Positions 1 to 14,500 of a DNA stretch of 64,000 nucleotides are shown here, piece after piece. The stretch lies in assembly GCA_036785705.1 (NCBI GenBank), contig JAWUZG010000084.1, positions 4,771,001 through 4,835,000 of the forward strand, read 5' to 3'. The stretch comes from Acanthornis magna. Lineage: Eukaryota > Chordata > Aves > Passeriformes > Acanthizidae. The notes beneath the pieces are model-generated. The model did no database searches. It saw only the letters and a list, made by a program, of their open reading frames with translations, and was not told where the DNA came from. Numbering within the stretch: position 1 is the first letter of the stretch; each line of letters opens with the position of its first letter. Both the position numbers and the translations under genes were made by a program.

Positions 1-2517
1 GGTCTCAACCAGTGGTGCCAGAGTTCTCTGAATATTGACTCCCTGGGGCTCCTGTCCATGGCTGCGCCATGAGAGTATGGAATTAGTGACCTTTTCCCTC
101 TGCAGCACCGACACTTCTCCATGCAGGAATATTTGAGTGTCATTTTCCACAGTGCCTCAGCTTAGCTGTACTAACAGCTTCTGTGGGTGTTAACTGAGGC
201 TTCCAAAGTCTGCCCTGGCTGAGAACTTCCATGTGCTGTGCTTCCTCCTTCTCAGGGCTTCCCAAGAATCTCCTGTGGTTTATTCCAACAGAGTGACTTA
301 ACATCTCCTTGTGCTAATATCACTCTGCTACAGAGCTTGTGCATGTAGAGAACTGCATGTCTAACCAGAAAATTAGTTTTGTCTAACAGCAGTGGTTGGT
401 AGAGGAGCCCTTCCACTAACAGAGTTTTGTATTTTCTGTGAGATTCCCAAATAATTTGTGGTATTTTGAAGGAAAGAGAGTGGCGTGACAGTAAATCTAG
501 AGCTCAGCAGCATTCAGTTTCTAGAACTGTGTCCTGTCCAGGTTGAAAATTGGTGAAACTGTCCTTGATTCCAGTGGCAGAAGAATCAAACCCTGTACTG
601 ATTCTGGGGACTATATTCAAGGAAAGCGCTTAGACTGTATCTGAATGGAAACAGTAACAACCTTTCTGCAAAAAAAATTACTGATTTATCAGAAATTTAG
701 ATGGTCTTCTCAAATAAAGTTGAAAAATAATGTCAATGCACTTGTAGTATGCTAGAATGCATATTCTAATTAAATTGCAAAATTGATCTAATATGTGCTT
801 TTTCTACGTACTTTATTTGACTCTCACCACTTACCACCGTAGAGGAAGTTTTTAGGAGAAGGCTAAAAGAAAAACGTAAGCCTTGCAATTCCCTTTTGAC
901 TTTATCTCACTGTTCTTTCACACCAATTGTAACTCAGATGCATTCTGCAGCAATAATTCCATGTTTGTTTAGATTTGGCTGTCTAATTGTAATACACACG
1001 AGACACTGCTTTCACTGCTTGCAGCAAGCAGGCAGCTCCTTGCACTGTTCAGTAGGATTTCACTTCAGAAATAAAGGCCAGAGGTTCACAAATCAAATTG
1101 TTGGACTTCAAAGGGATGTTGTCAAGGTTAACAGAGCCAAAACTTATCATTTACCCCTTTTTATTTACACATATGTGAACCTCATTTAATATCTGGAAAG
1201 ATGGCTTCAGTTGAAAGCGTTTCTCTTTGGAGGGGAGGATTCAGACTTAAATCACTGCATTAAATTAAAAAAAAAAAAAGGTCTGAATAAAAGTTTCCAT
1301 ACTTGATGTTGTTAATAAATATTGTAAGTAAAATGAGCTTTAGTGTACTTAAATCTACCTTGACACCAGTCCTTTTTGGAGTCTAGTATTTATAAAGAGA
1401 AATTAGTAGGACTGTGATTTTTAAAAAAGCCTTCCAATTGCTTGCCCACTGCCTGCTGGCTTTAGTTTTTGGTTTGGCTGTGCCTGTGCATGTCCTATGT
1501 CTCTCCTGTGAGAAAATGCCTGCAAGGTTCATTTACGTGTTTTAAAACTTAATCATTGCAAGGTGTGCACTTTTCAGAATCCCTGCAATAAAAACTAATT
1601 ACAGCTTTTTCAAATAGCTGAGCTTGTGACATGGTATGTTCAACACTTACTTGTAAAACCTTTTTTTGGAGATGCTCTTTAGCAAGATTGATTTTCTTTC
1701 CCCTCTCTCCCTTCATGCCTGCTGCCATATCTGTTTTCATTGTTTTTTGTGAACAAGTGGGTCTGGTTTAATGTCAAACTATGAATTCCTCGAGCAGTAG
1801 TTACAGCAGATGAACTATTTTAGGTTCTGTCTCCATCACTTGCACTTGGTTTAGTAAGAGGACTTGCTGGAACTATTGTGTAGAGAAAAATGAGAGATTT
1901 GGTTCAGCAAAGTTAGGACATTTTCAGAGAGTGTGTTTTAATTGACTTGACTATAACATTCCTGGATAACCTCCATCAATAAATTGTGTGTGAGCCAATT
2001 CTGCATTAGATCGTGATGCACATTTTAACCATGTTATTAATATTTAAGTAAATAACATTTTACAAAAGTTCCTTGTATCAAACCAGTTTTTGTTGTTTTT
2101 TATTCCCATGTTCATGAATGCCCTTTAACTGCTTCTCATAAGCTGCCAAATAATTTTTCTCAGATGAAATATAATTCATTTTCAATCCTACTCAAAATTA
2201 TTTGTCTATAACAGCAAACACACTCTCGCCTTTCACAAAATTAGCTTCAGTGCTTCTTTTCCATTGCTTGACTTTCATAGTTTAAGATAGAATTCTGTAG
2301 CCTTTTAGAAGCAAAATGAGGCTGTTTGTATTGTGCAATGCTTTTAGTAGTTCAGCTTCTGAAAAACCTGACATTAAATGTAGCTTAGTAGTGCATTGGC
2401 CACATCACTGATACAATTTTAGTTACTCATAAGAATATAGGGAGAGTATGATAAAACATCTATTTACAGTATATATAGCAAGTTTATTTCTCTTATAATA
2501 TTTCAAAACATTTTTAG
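1..2517. other. PPFIBP2 intronic or upstream sequence, no exon recognised
   Basis: AT-rich sequence. Short open frames (for example 896-1189) show no domain or splice support. The preceding PPFIBP2 exon must lie here or further left. Confidence 0.5.
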
Positions 2518-2579
2518 ACCAAGAAGTTCAAAGGTTGAAGATAGGAATGGAGACATTATTGGCTGCAAATGAAGAAAAG
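2518..2579 (+). CDS. PPFIBP2: PPFIBP2 exon, end of coiled-coil region
   Basis: AG acceptor at 2516-2517 and GTGAG donor at 2580. After two bases completing a codon it reads QEVQRLKIGMETLLAANEEK, a charged heptad-like segment that continues in phase into the next exon. This is the first exon recognised in the window. Confidence 0.85.
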
Positions 2580-5500
2580 GTGAGAAAATAATCCTTTTTC
2601 TACATATTAAGAATGAAATTATGGGTTTGAATCTCTGAAGTGTTCTGAGCAACACATTTCCTGTAAGGACTAAATGAGAAAGCAGATTCATTCTTCAGGA
2701 GACTAATTTTTATAATAATAAATCAAGCCATGGGATTTTCTTTTATGGTGGCACATTCATATATGATCAAATAGACAATAACACACATCCCTAAAAATTT
2801 CCTTTAGTAAATGGGGAATCCAGACAGGGCAACATTAATTCTGGAGAACATCAATGTGACTCATAACATTTAGTTCTCAAAAAAATACTAATGTCAAGCT
2901 CCTCTGGTTTCCTTATATCCATAATTACACACTGCCCAGCAAATATTGTGTACCATGGCAAATAAAAACCAAGAAACATTCCTTACAAGGCATGTGAGAG
3001 ACTTGAGCCTGTTTTCCTGAAAATCACAGAAATGTAGTACAGAGTTCCTGCAGTTAAAAATGTAGGATTTTAAAGGTGACCTTATTTAATGTTTTCCACA
3101 GGACCGACGGATAGAGGAGCTGACACTACTGCTAAGCCAGTACAGGAGGGTCAAGGACATAATGATTGCAGCTCATGGTAAAATGTCTTGTGGATAATTT
3201 CCTGATTTTATTTGACGTTTATTTGGTGTTTCCTGTGACCATTATGAGTAGCCAGGCATAAAATGATATTGGGGGAATTTTATGAACATTAATCTGTTAA
3301 ATACATCCTATATCAAGGTTTCCTTCGCCACAGTTCCATTCTGGAATTGCAGTAAGAGCACGATGTTTTCCTTTTGCAACATGGTTTTAATATGCTATTT
3401 ATTAAAGGGAAGCTGATCTCAGGAGCATTTTGATACTGTTTGGAGGTTTTTGAATTTTTTTGCTATAAGTAGTTTTGATGGATACAGTAAATTCTTTTGC
3501 ATTGCCCTTCCACTAAGGAAACTCCTGACAGCTGACTAGACAAGTTTTGGTTGGAAGAAACAACTGAAAACCCACAGGTGCTTTGGTGCACACAATTCTG
3601 TGTATTTAACTACAAAATCTGGGGTAGAAAAAAAATCTTTGTCCCATTGCTCAGTTATGCTGTAGGAAGTGGAGTGGGTTTTAGGACAATCTCATTTTGA
3701 GTTGCCACCATACTTTTCAGTAATGAATTTAATCTGGGAGACCTGACCAGCTGAAAGGACAGCTTTGTTCCATGCACATCATCACATTAACAAGCAATAA
3801 CTATTTTTATGGCTTGTATGGCAAAATGGAAACTGGTAATTAACACACAAAAATAGGGAAAGAGAATAAATCCCTCTCTGAATGTTCATTTAAAAAAATT
3901 AAAAAATAAAAAGGAGCAAGGCACAAGCCATGATGCTCTGGATTATTGAGCTGATCCTGCAGAGAGCATGATGGTGTTAATGTACAGTGGCATAGATATT
4001 CCCTAGTGTAAATAAAACACAGAGAATGCTCAACATAGTAAAACAAATAAAACCCCCAAATACAAACCTGTGTAGAATTTAAACTGCCTGAGATGGCCCT
4101 TAAAAGCTTTTTCTTTGCCTGTTTCTCTCCCTTTCTACTTCCACTCTCTAATGATTTCAGGCTCTTCCGTCTCTGGTGGCAGTGAAGAGGAACTTGAGGC
4201 AACTTTAAGGAAGTGGAATCTTTTGAATAACTCTCAAGGAGAATTACTGAAAACAGAGGTACAGATGTTTTAGAAGCAAGTTCTGCTCTATAGATTTGTT
4301 TTTTCATAGATTTTTTTGGTGTTGGTTTCTCTGTAGTAATGTAGATTAGGTTTTAACCCTGGCTGAATTTTTATATTTCTTGGTATGGGCACAGTGGGTT
4401 CAGCATCAGGCAACAGTTACAGGCTTGAAACTCTTATATTTTACCCAGGCCTCTGCAGGAGAATTGTCACCAGCTGTGCTCCCTCCAGTGCCACACAAAG
4501 CCATGGAAATCAGGCAAGACCTTTCTTTCTCGTGTTTGATGTGGGTTGTCCTAAATCTGTTTTATTTAAATTGTTATTATTTAAATTGTGAAATTAAATG
4601 TTATTATTTAAAGTGTTAATTTAAAGTTGGCATCTTGTCTTGACTGTTCCTGGCTTTGCTGTACTTTTGGGTACTTGTGAAAGCTGTGCTTGTCATGGAG
4701 GTTTGCAATGCTTAGTTATAAGGTTTAAATTATAGAAATAAATTAGTATTTTTATATATCAGCAGTTCAATGCACTGTAGTCCTTAAAACTATAAAATTT
4801 ATTTCTATTTTAAGTGGAAGCATTCCAGTATCTTCAAGTAATTTAACCTCACCACAAGAAGAATCTTTGGAAATCACGAGTAGGTAAGAATGAGTAACTT
4901 TCATTGAAATGTAAAGTATTTTCCCTTTCTAAAATCCCTAAATGTTGCACATTGCTCCCAGAGAGTTATTGCTGTGCCTTTTAAGAGCTTCTAAAGTCAT
5001 CTACAGACACAAGGCTAAGGCTGCCCATCAGGCCTGGCTGCTTTTCATTGCTGATCAGAGGATGTCCTGTTGCTGTTTCTGACTTCATCTACTACAGTTT
5101 TCAATACCATGATTTTTCAGACTAAAAATATAATAAAATAAATGAATCTCACAATTCTGAGCTATGTTTTATGCAGACAGTATGTGATTCCTACAGCTGT
5201 TGCATAAGACACTGGTGATATGCAAACAAATCATGTTGTATTAACTGCTGCTTTTTTGCCTGTCACTTTTTTAAGGGTTCCACAGAAAAAAAAGTCAAAT
5301 AGTTTAGAAGACTTGCAGAGTGAATCCTTGGAAAAGGTTGGTTTATTTGTAATCACAGTTTCTGGTGTTTAATGTCACAGCTAGAAGACAAAGATCTAGT
5401 AGAAATATTCTTTTTGTTTCACCTCTGGTAACTTTAATCTGCTAACATTGTATGTGGGCAAAAAGCCTTAATGATAAAACAACTCAGGTTCTTTTTCCAC

Positions 5501-8500
5501 CCCATTGCCAAGCTGTTTGGCACACCCATATGGACACACCTTCAAATTCAGTTCTTCCCCTGAGAGAAACGAAAATATTTAAGAGAACTACAAGACATAG
5601 TAAGGAGTCCTTTAGTTAAACTGCAGTATTATTTTGTTTATAGGTATTTTTAAAACTATTTTTACTTCCCAATCACTAAAAATATAAGGCAGCTAATCCT
5701 GAAAGTAGTTATCTGTTGGGACTGGGTATTTCCACATAGGATTCTTTTTTGAGTGCTTGCATGTAGCTACGAGAGTTGATCCCTTTGACTTCTGATATAA
5801 ATGGCATTCCTGAAGATGGTATTGATGCTGCCTTAGTTAAAACAGCAGGAGCACCTTTGTTACTGCAAGGGCTTTAATTCCCTTCCAGAATAAAACATTC
5901 CAATTTGCAAAGTCTTGTTCCATTGTGGCCCAGAGTCTTGTTTTGTCATTATGTACACTGTTATTTTTCTGTACTTATAATTGTGCTTTGTGAGACTGTT
6001 GTTGGTGCTTTCTGTACTCAAGTTGGGCTTAATACTAGGTTACCTCCACCCTGTAATGCCATTTAAACGAGATACCAGAAATATGCTTGCTCCAGTTCTT
6101 AATTTTTTTAAAAATTTTTCTTAAATTGCTGAAGATGACAGTGACCAAGTAGAACGTGTGAAATTTGTGTTGTGCTCATTTGATTGTGGTCACACACATG
6201 TGACAAATCAGAACTAACATTCCATTCCATGAAGAATTGATGAAGGTCTGTTTTCTTGTCACAATATTTAAATTACTTTCTTGTCTTAAATTAAAAATCT
6301 TAATTTGATTTGATTGAAATCTGATATGCCGTGATAAGGTTGTACCTACACATTTATGCTGTAAATCTGCGCTATCCATGAAATCACAGTCCACAGAGGA
6401 ACAACCATCTACCCAAGGGTATAAGTGCAGCAAGTCAGCCCCATGCTCAGCAAGGCATTTAAATTGTGGGCCCTAATTTAGGTATGAGGCCTCGGTGAAA
6501 TAGCTGAGACTCCCCCTGTGTGTATCAGTGAGTGGCTAAATGTGAATATTGCAACCAAATCTAAGGCCCAAAAACCTTGTTTTGCCGACACAGCATGACA
6601 AGACAGCTTTTTGCAGTAAGTCCAAGAGAACCTGTGCTAGCAGCAGCGTTTGCTGGAGTTATTCTGCCCTGCACAAAGCTCAAATTCCCATTGCTTCCAG
6701 CAACAATAATAATAAAATAATAAACCACATCATTGGCCCTGACCTAACAGTGGTGGAATTTTTATCACTTGGTTTCTATCAGAGCCCTTTATGATTTCAG
6801 CTGGATCCATACAGTGTTGTGTGTTATTTTATGTCAGTTGTTTTCATATTGGTCTGTTAAACAGCTGTAATGTTCCCAGCTCAAAGTAAGTCTAAAGGGA
6901 CCACCCAGAAACCTGAAAATAGCAAAATTCCTTTGATCACAGCAGAACCTAAACTAGGCCCAGATTTTGTAAAGTGGGGAATGACAAACAAAATCAGTAT
7001 TAAATATTGGATTGAAATGAAATGAAATGAAATGAAGAAGGGTAACAGTCCTTGTCATATTGTCCACACATTAGGCAGCATGTCCATAGTAATAAGACTA
7101 CAATTGATGTTATGTGTATGTATGTTAATACTAACATTTGTCTGTTGCTTTTTTCCATAAAACTTTGAATTTGCCCTCCCTGAAACTCCGTAGTATGTAG
7201 ATGGAAAACCAGCACTGCCTGTTGTAGAACAAGAGGTATATTAACTGCAACCTTTCCTAACAATTCTGTGTTGTGATGTGATGTGATGTGCTGTGATGGT
7301 ATGGCTGGGTTTGCATTTTGTATTCATTTTCTCTTTAAAGTGTTTGCATGGTTCCAGTGTTGACAAACAAAATGGGGAAAGGATCTGAGAGGGAAATCTT
7401 TTTGTTTTTACTTTTTACATAAAAGTTTGTTACATGAAGCTGAGGTCATTCAGTCTCAGAAAATACCCTGCTGATGTAAGAGACAATATATATGTACTCA
7501 CACAATTTTTGGTACAAGTCAGCATATACTCCTGCAGTTGCCAAACAGGAGCAGGAACTGAGGAATTGAGCAATCTGGCCTGCAGCTGAAGTATCCAGAG
7601 AATCCTCTAGACATTGGAATAAGAATAGATAAAGAAATAGTTATCTCATTAAATTTTTAATGTATCATCCTGTCACAGACATTGTTTCAAAACAATTTTG
7701 TTGGAATGGGGTTGTTAGAAAGGACTACACTGTATGTTCCTTTATACTAAATATGGTTTGCATATTTCCAGTGCAAAGTTTTCCTATGAAACCTCCATTC
7801 TGATACTGAAACATTTACCAGTGTGAGTTTATTCCAAAACACATATTGGATGTACACCATTCCCTCTAATAATGTCAAATGGAGCTGCAGGTTCATTGCT
7901 TGTCTCAAAAGGATCTCTCTCCTATAGTTTTCACCCAGAGTGATGGCTCATCCATCTTTTCATCTGGATTCAGTGTTAAAGAAATCCCAACAAGCCATTT
8001 CCAAAACTGTAGACAAAAGTACTTCTTTGAAACATGCTTTGCCTGGAAAAGTAACTTGTTGGGCACAAAACTATCATTTATGGGACCATTTCATCTACCC
8101 TTGTACAAGGAGCAAGATGCCCAAGTAGATGATCACTTGAATGCAAGGAAAATTAGGTTCTGTAATTTTTTTTTTTTAAACTTCATATTTGTAATTTCAT
8201 CTATGCAAAGAGATTTTCGTCCCTACAATAGTTAAATTTCTGTACCCTAACTTTGGTGTTGCTTCTCTTACTGTTATTAAGAGTGGTGGGAGATATGTTT
8301 GAGAAAATTTGGTGTGTACAAATACTTTTGGGTTAAATTCCAGCAAGATAAAATTGTGAGGCAGAAACAGAGACAGTCTCATGAAAAATGGGGAAAATAA
8401 TATGAGAAGCAACTAAACACATTTTGGCACTATCAAAGCTGACCTTGGAAGAAGGTCAAATCATTATATAGTGCCACGGTCCTAGAGGAAAGGGAGACAG

Positions 8501-11500
8501 CTAGAAAAGATTCTTATGACAAAACCATCTAATATTTAACATATATTTTCAAGTGATGCAGAGTGGTTAAAGTGGGAGGAGCAGGTGAGGGAAGACTAGC
8601 TAGACTAGCTGTGTCTTAGCTAGAAAACTGTCAGCTGATTGATGGATTTAAATTGAGTTATCTGTAAGCAGGAATGTGGAGGGAGTCAAGTCATTTTGAA
8701 CCATGAGCTTCCAATACTTCTCAGCTTTAAGAGCATTGTGTACTGGATTGCAAATGCTGCGAGCAATTTGATTTTGTATTTATTTTATCTTTCCCTCTTT
8801 TAAAAATAACAGAGTAAGCCAGTTGTGAAAGGCAGCAAGTACCAAACGTTGCCAGGAAAGCTGCCCCGACCCCTGCAGAATGGAGAGCAGGGAACGTATA
8901 ACTCCCCAGATGGATGTGGCATGAGTGACAACGATGACAACGGCATCCCGAGCCTGAGTATGTACCTGTGCCTCTCCCGGAGGGGAAAACCCAACTGTTT
9001 GAGGGTTTGGGACAGAGCATGGGATAGAGTCTGCTATGCCAGAACAATGGACTGGGATGTTCATGTGGTTCAGTTAGGGAATATTCTACTACCTTTTTTC
9101 TTTTTTTTTTTTTTTTTAAACAAATACCAAAAACATCCCCACAGCTCACGGGAGAGTGAAGGATGAATTTAAGTTAGAAGGGTTTTTTTCTGGTGCACTT
9201 GACAGTATCATTTGAAACTTTACAATATAACTAGCAAAAACACGCACGTTTTGGGTAAAAATCCTTGTATCAGTACTGTTGGTTGCTGTTGCTGGTGGGG
9301 TCCCACAAGTTAAAATTTAATTTGCTAAATGCAGAAAAACATCCATGGATTTTGGAACTACAAATATATTGTCATGCCACAGCCACAGCCCTGTGGAAGC
9401 CTGTATTAATTTCTTTTCAATGGCACCTTAAGCACAGATTTATTGACAAAAAGGTGTCAAGAGTGATGCACAAAATCAGGTATTTTTCTAGGACTGAAGA
9501 ACTTGGGTGCTCAGGCACAAGAGTATTCCTTGTGATTCTGAAGTCTTTCTATGCTGTAAAAGTTACAGTAGGGTTTTTTTTGTTTGGCTGTTGGTTTTTT
9601 CTTTTGCAGGGGTTGGTTTATTTTAAGGCCTCGTGGTCCCAAAAGCTGCTAGTATAATGTAGTTTCAAGATTGCAATAGGTTCTGGTTGTTCAGGGGTTT
9701 TTAAAGAGCTTTTCTGTGATTGCCACTTTGTAGACAATGCATCAGCCATGCTGTTATGTCTTTAAATGCAGGATTATCCAAGGATGGGTGAGCTTGTAAA
9801 GGAAAATGTTCTTTTTCTAGAAACAAGCAATGGCTTCTTAAACACACTGAGTTAAGAGAATTTTTTCTGCAGGTTGGTTTGTTTCTTGCATGTGCAGCAA
9901 ACTCGTTACACCTCCAGATCTGTATTTCAGAGCAATTTGATGCAGTCTTAGCCGTTTCTTCATTTCAGATACTCTGCAAGCTTCATAGAGCTCTGTAGTA
10001 TTTGCTTAAAGTGCTAAAACTGTCCAAGAATAGTTAGAAAAGCCCAAAACAGATCCATTATCCTCCCTATCTGTTTAAGATGATCTGCACGCAGTTCTTG
10101 GGGCTTGTGCACACCGATGCATATTCACTTCCACATCAAGGATAACTGCTTCTTTTCTTTTTGTTTCTGCTTTTAATGCTTAGCTTAACTACTTTGCCCT
10201 TCTGTAACTTTATTTTGCTGGTGTTTTGTATCTTCTTTGCTTCTCCATCTGGCTTTCTGCTTCTTGGGATGACTGAAGATCGCGTCAGGAGTGTCAGTGC
10301 ACCAGTGCTAGGTACTGTATCCGAACAAGATGCAACTTTAACACCCATTTTGCCGCTTCGTTTCTTTCCTTTCCCCCTCCTTTTCCCTATGAAATACTAA
10401 TCCCAACGGGGGCAGCTAGATTGAATTCCTTATGTGCAGTACTGAAATGACGTAATAGCTCCTGCTGTATGGCATTCACATGGGATTTCTTTTTATGACA
10501 CTTATTCCTGGTTTCATTCTCTTTTCACTGAAGTCAGAAAAGTTCCCACTCATTTTCATGGAGGAGTTAAGGTATTTAGAGTAGGCAGGAAGTTAATTAA
10601 ATGAATTCAAATAATGTAGTTAAATAGAAAACACCAAAATAACAAAATTATTTTACCCACTGTTTTATTCTTTTCCTTTTTTTGGTATCAAATGTACAGC
10701 TGTTTTCTCACCTTCTGAGCATGTTTTTAAATGCAAGAACAATTTTAGAGGTATCTGTACTTTTTTATCACGTTCTGCATTTAAACATCAGTCTCCCAGA
10801 CAACAACTTTATTAATAATTACTATCAAGTATGACTATAATGCTGTTCTTAACCCAGGAGAAACAGAGAACATGGATGGTACAGTGGTCTCGGATGACCT
10901 TTCACCTCTTTCTTCGGGAACAGATTCGGGTCCACAGTCTCCATGGTCTCCAGAAAACAGAAAGAGTCCAAAAGGGATCAAGAAAATCTGGGGAAAGTAA
11001 GGTCATTTTTTTTTATTCACTGTCAAAGCATTTCAGCTGAGAATGAATCCAATTCCGAGCAAAAGCTACAATTATCTATAGCAAGAATAACCTAAAATTT
11101 GGGGAAAGGAGAGAAAGCAGCTCTGAGATTTCATGGGTGTGCCCTTAAGTACACAGGGGTGTAGAAAAATGGATGGGAGTGTTCACAGCATCATGCTGGT
11201 GAAAGAAATAAGGCACTGCTGTCATCTTAATGCTATTAATTTAGCATGCCAGCAGTTTTATTAGCCATGAAAAATTAACTTATAGCAAGTTGTTCATTAT
11301 AAAAGGCACCAGGTAACAAAATAAGAGAAAACAGAAGGAACAAAAAGCAGGGCACAGTTGTACTGTGTCCACTTGATCTGCTTCAGGAACAGCAGCCTTT
11401 TCCAAGTCTGGATTATTAATTGCGTTGAAATTTTATGGCTGCTCTGTGGAGCTCTTTTTTTCCCCTCCAGAGTTGGGTCCAGACCGAATTTCCTAGAATT

Positions 11501-14500
11501 TCTTCAGCTACCTCTGGAATTTGGCATTTGTGGTTTCCAGGGAGATGAGCAGAGCTGTTAGCTGTCACTGTAGTTTCCATGCAGAACAAACATCCTCTGT
11601 CACCAGCTAATAGTCCTGTCGTGGCACTCTTGTCTTGAAAGAATCAGAAGAACTCAGTCAGGTAACTTCCCTGCAGACGATCTGGGCCTGGCAGAGTTTC
11701 GGAGAGGTGGGCTCCGGGCAACAGCTGGACCTCGGTTATCCCGATCCAAGGACACCAAAGGCCAGAAGAGGTAACGGCTCCTCCTCTCCCTGGCACAGTA
11801 TGTCGTGTGTGGTGGTGTTAAATGTGCTGAACAGCCAAACCGTCCTCTTGGGAAATAATTTCTCCAAGCACTTCAGTACACGTGGAATTCCACAACAGCT
11901 GGGAAGAATTTCTCTGGTAGCAAAACTATCCTGAGAATTGCCCCTGCCTACACTACTCCAGCTGCAAGTTGCAGCACTCCTTGCTTGCTGGAGTGCTAAA
12001 AATTTCACCTTGTTAAAGAACAAGAATTACCGTCTTCTGTGGGAGTACCTGCATAATGATGAGGATTCAGCAACTCCCTTTTCCCTCTTTCCAAAGAGAA
12101 AATGGGAAATTCTTATCTGCCCTGCAACTGTTCATAAGTTGTGGCTGAGCTGCCAAATTCCCAGGACACCCCAGAACACAGCACACCAACAGATTTGCTG
12201 CAGTGCTGCCTCTGGCACATGATGAGCTTTCCAATATGGACATTTATTCTTTCCATTAAGGCTTTTCCAATGTTTCTTGTGCTTTTCAGTGACCACAATG
12301 CTCCGTTTGCTCAGTGGAGCACTGAGAGAGTTTGTAACTGGCTTGAGGACTTTGGCCTGGGTCAGTACGTGATTTTTGCCCGGCAGTGGGTGACGTCAGG
12401 CCACACACTGCTAACTGCTACGCCTCAGGACATGGAAAAGGTAATCTGTTTCTCTTAACCTGTTGGTTCTGTGCAACCAGGCCCATCCAAACCATTGGGT
12501 CTACTTTTCTGAAATCCATAATATCGATTTTCTTAGTTACTTCATGTGAGGAAAGGAGCCAGAAGCAAGGCAAACTCTTTGTTACTGGTTATTGTTGCAG
12601 GAAATGGGAATAAAGCATCCACTGCACAGGAAGAAATTAGTTTTGGCCATTAAAGCAATAAATGCAAAACAAGATGAGAAGTCTGCACAGCTTGATCATA
12701 TCTGGGTGACACGTAAGTGTTTGAACTCTCGTGGAATTGTTTGGGAAGGAATTTCTCCCACCTCTATAAAGGGGCTGCCTAATATGTTTAAGCAGCTACC
12801 AAACATCTTTTAAAAAGCACGAAGTTTGCACCACAGTATAATGAAGGATTTTTGTGTTGTTCTTGGCATCCAAATATGCAGCTTGTGGTATGCTCTTCCA
12901 TGGGGAACTCTGTCAGATGGCAGGGAATTAAATGGGTGGGCTCAGTCTAGGAAGAGCCACAGGAAGGAAGGAAGGAAGGAATTGTGCTCCATCACATGCT
13001 GTATTGTCAAATATCATGGGGTTTGTGTGGACAAAGCCTTTTGGTGAGAATTGCTTTTGGCTGTCCTTTGGCAAGGTGACTAAATAGAATGAGCTACCTA
13101 AATGCCAGGCCAGACAAGAGGGGTGTAGGGCTTCATTCTCACTGACCTGGACTTGGTTCCCCATTGCTCTCGTGTCTGCAGGATGGCTTGATGACATTGG
13201 CTTACCTCAGTACAAAGACCAGTTCCATGAATCCAGAGTAGATGGGAGGATGTTGCAGTACTTAACTGTGGTAAGCTACAGTCATTTTGCCTCTGTTTAA
13301 CCAAATTTAAATTCAGAATAAGCAAAAACTTCTATAATTTTCCTTTGAATGTGAGCAGGTAAAGAATTTTTGCAAGACAGCAATAGTGCCAGTAATAAAT
13401 CCTTTGTGCTGCCTAGTGCATGAAATCTATTCCTAAGGTCCATAAAATAAGTCATATGTTAGGGCTAACTTCTGCAAAGTCCTTCTTTCAATATCATATA
13501 GCACACCACGATTAGAAGCAAAATGACCTGTTTTACAGGTAACTTCTGGATCACGTTGTTCTCTGCACCAAGTTAGCAACAATATTCAGTGTAGCAAAAG
13601 CAGAAAATCCAGTGATTTGTGCAGTTCTGACCACATTCATAGCACATCATGAACCACACACAGACACTGTGGTTTCTTCTCATTCCCCTCCCCAAGTCTG
13701 GATAATTAAGGCCTGGATTTGCCTTAATAGGCTACACTCCCACCTTCATTTTTTAGCCAGGTCTTGCTGTGATGCAATGTTTAAAAAAAAACCCAAAAAA
13801 CAACAACAGAACCTCCCCACAAAACTCCATCCTAAAAAAACCCAACCCTCTTTGAAGTATAAGATTTCATTTTACCTAAATCACAGTTACTACACAGCAA
13901 GTTTAAACCCTTTCTTCTTGGGCAAGTATATGTTTTGGTGTGTGTTCTGTGCCACCTAAAAGTATCTCTCCTTCACAGAATGACCTCCTCTTCCTGAAAG
14001 TCACCAGTCAGCTGCATCACCTGAGTATTAAATGTGCCATTCATGTGCTGCATGTCAACAGCTTTAACCCCCACTGTCTACGCAGGAGACCAGTTGAGGA
14101 GGTAAAAGAATGTTTAAATAAATTAAGCACGAATTACCGGGTCCCACCCAAAGGGGATAGAAAGTCAGCAGTGTACCGTGATACAACAGAATCACTGCTC
14201 CTAGGGAATTGCACCTAAAGCAGTAGTTATGCCACTTATTAGTTGAATCTCATGCATTTCTCTTTAGAAGTTACTTGTATAGTTGGAAAAAAAGTTAATT
14301 CATCTTCCAAGGGAATAATTTGGAATGATTTGTCTTTGCCTGACCTACTTTTTAATTCTGAAAATCTGTAAGGTTTTTGCCTTACCTGATCAGCATAGTT
14401 TTGTCTTAGTATTAAACACTGTCAATAATGCTGTTGCCAAAATCTTCCCTTTTTATACTTGTAATCTGTAACCTCTGCTGTTGCACTACTTGATGCAACA

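Larger units (their letters stand above)
5337..8812. other. PPFIBP2 intron(s)
   Basis: Apart from the candidate 42-nt exon at 7194-7235 and two small microsatellites, I see nothing. Open frames such as 7879-8235 lack exon signals. Confidence 0.5.

Noticed and set aside
896..1189. 97-codon plus-strand frame
   Set aside because: No domain, no splice signals in phase with PPFIBP2, ordinary chance length.
7879..8235. 118-codon plus-strand frame in a PPFIBP2 intron
   Set aside because: No acceptor/donor pair and composition like surrounding intron.
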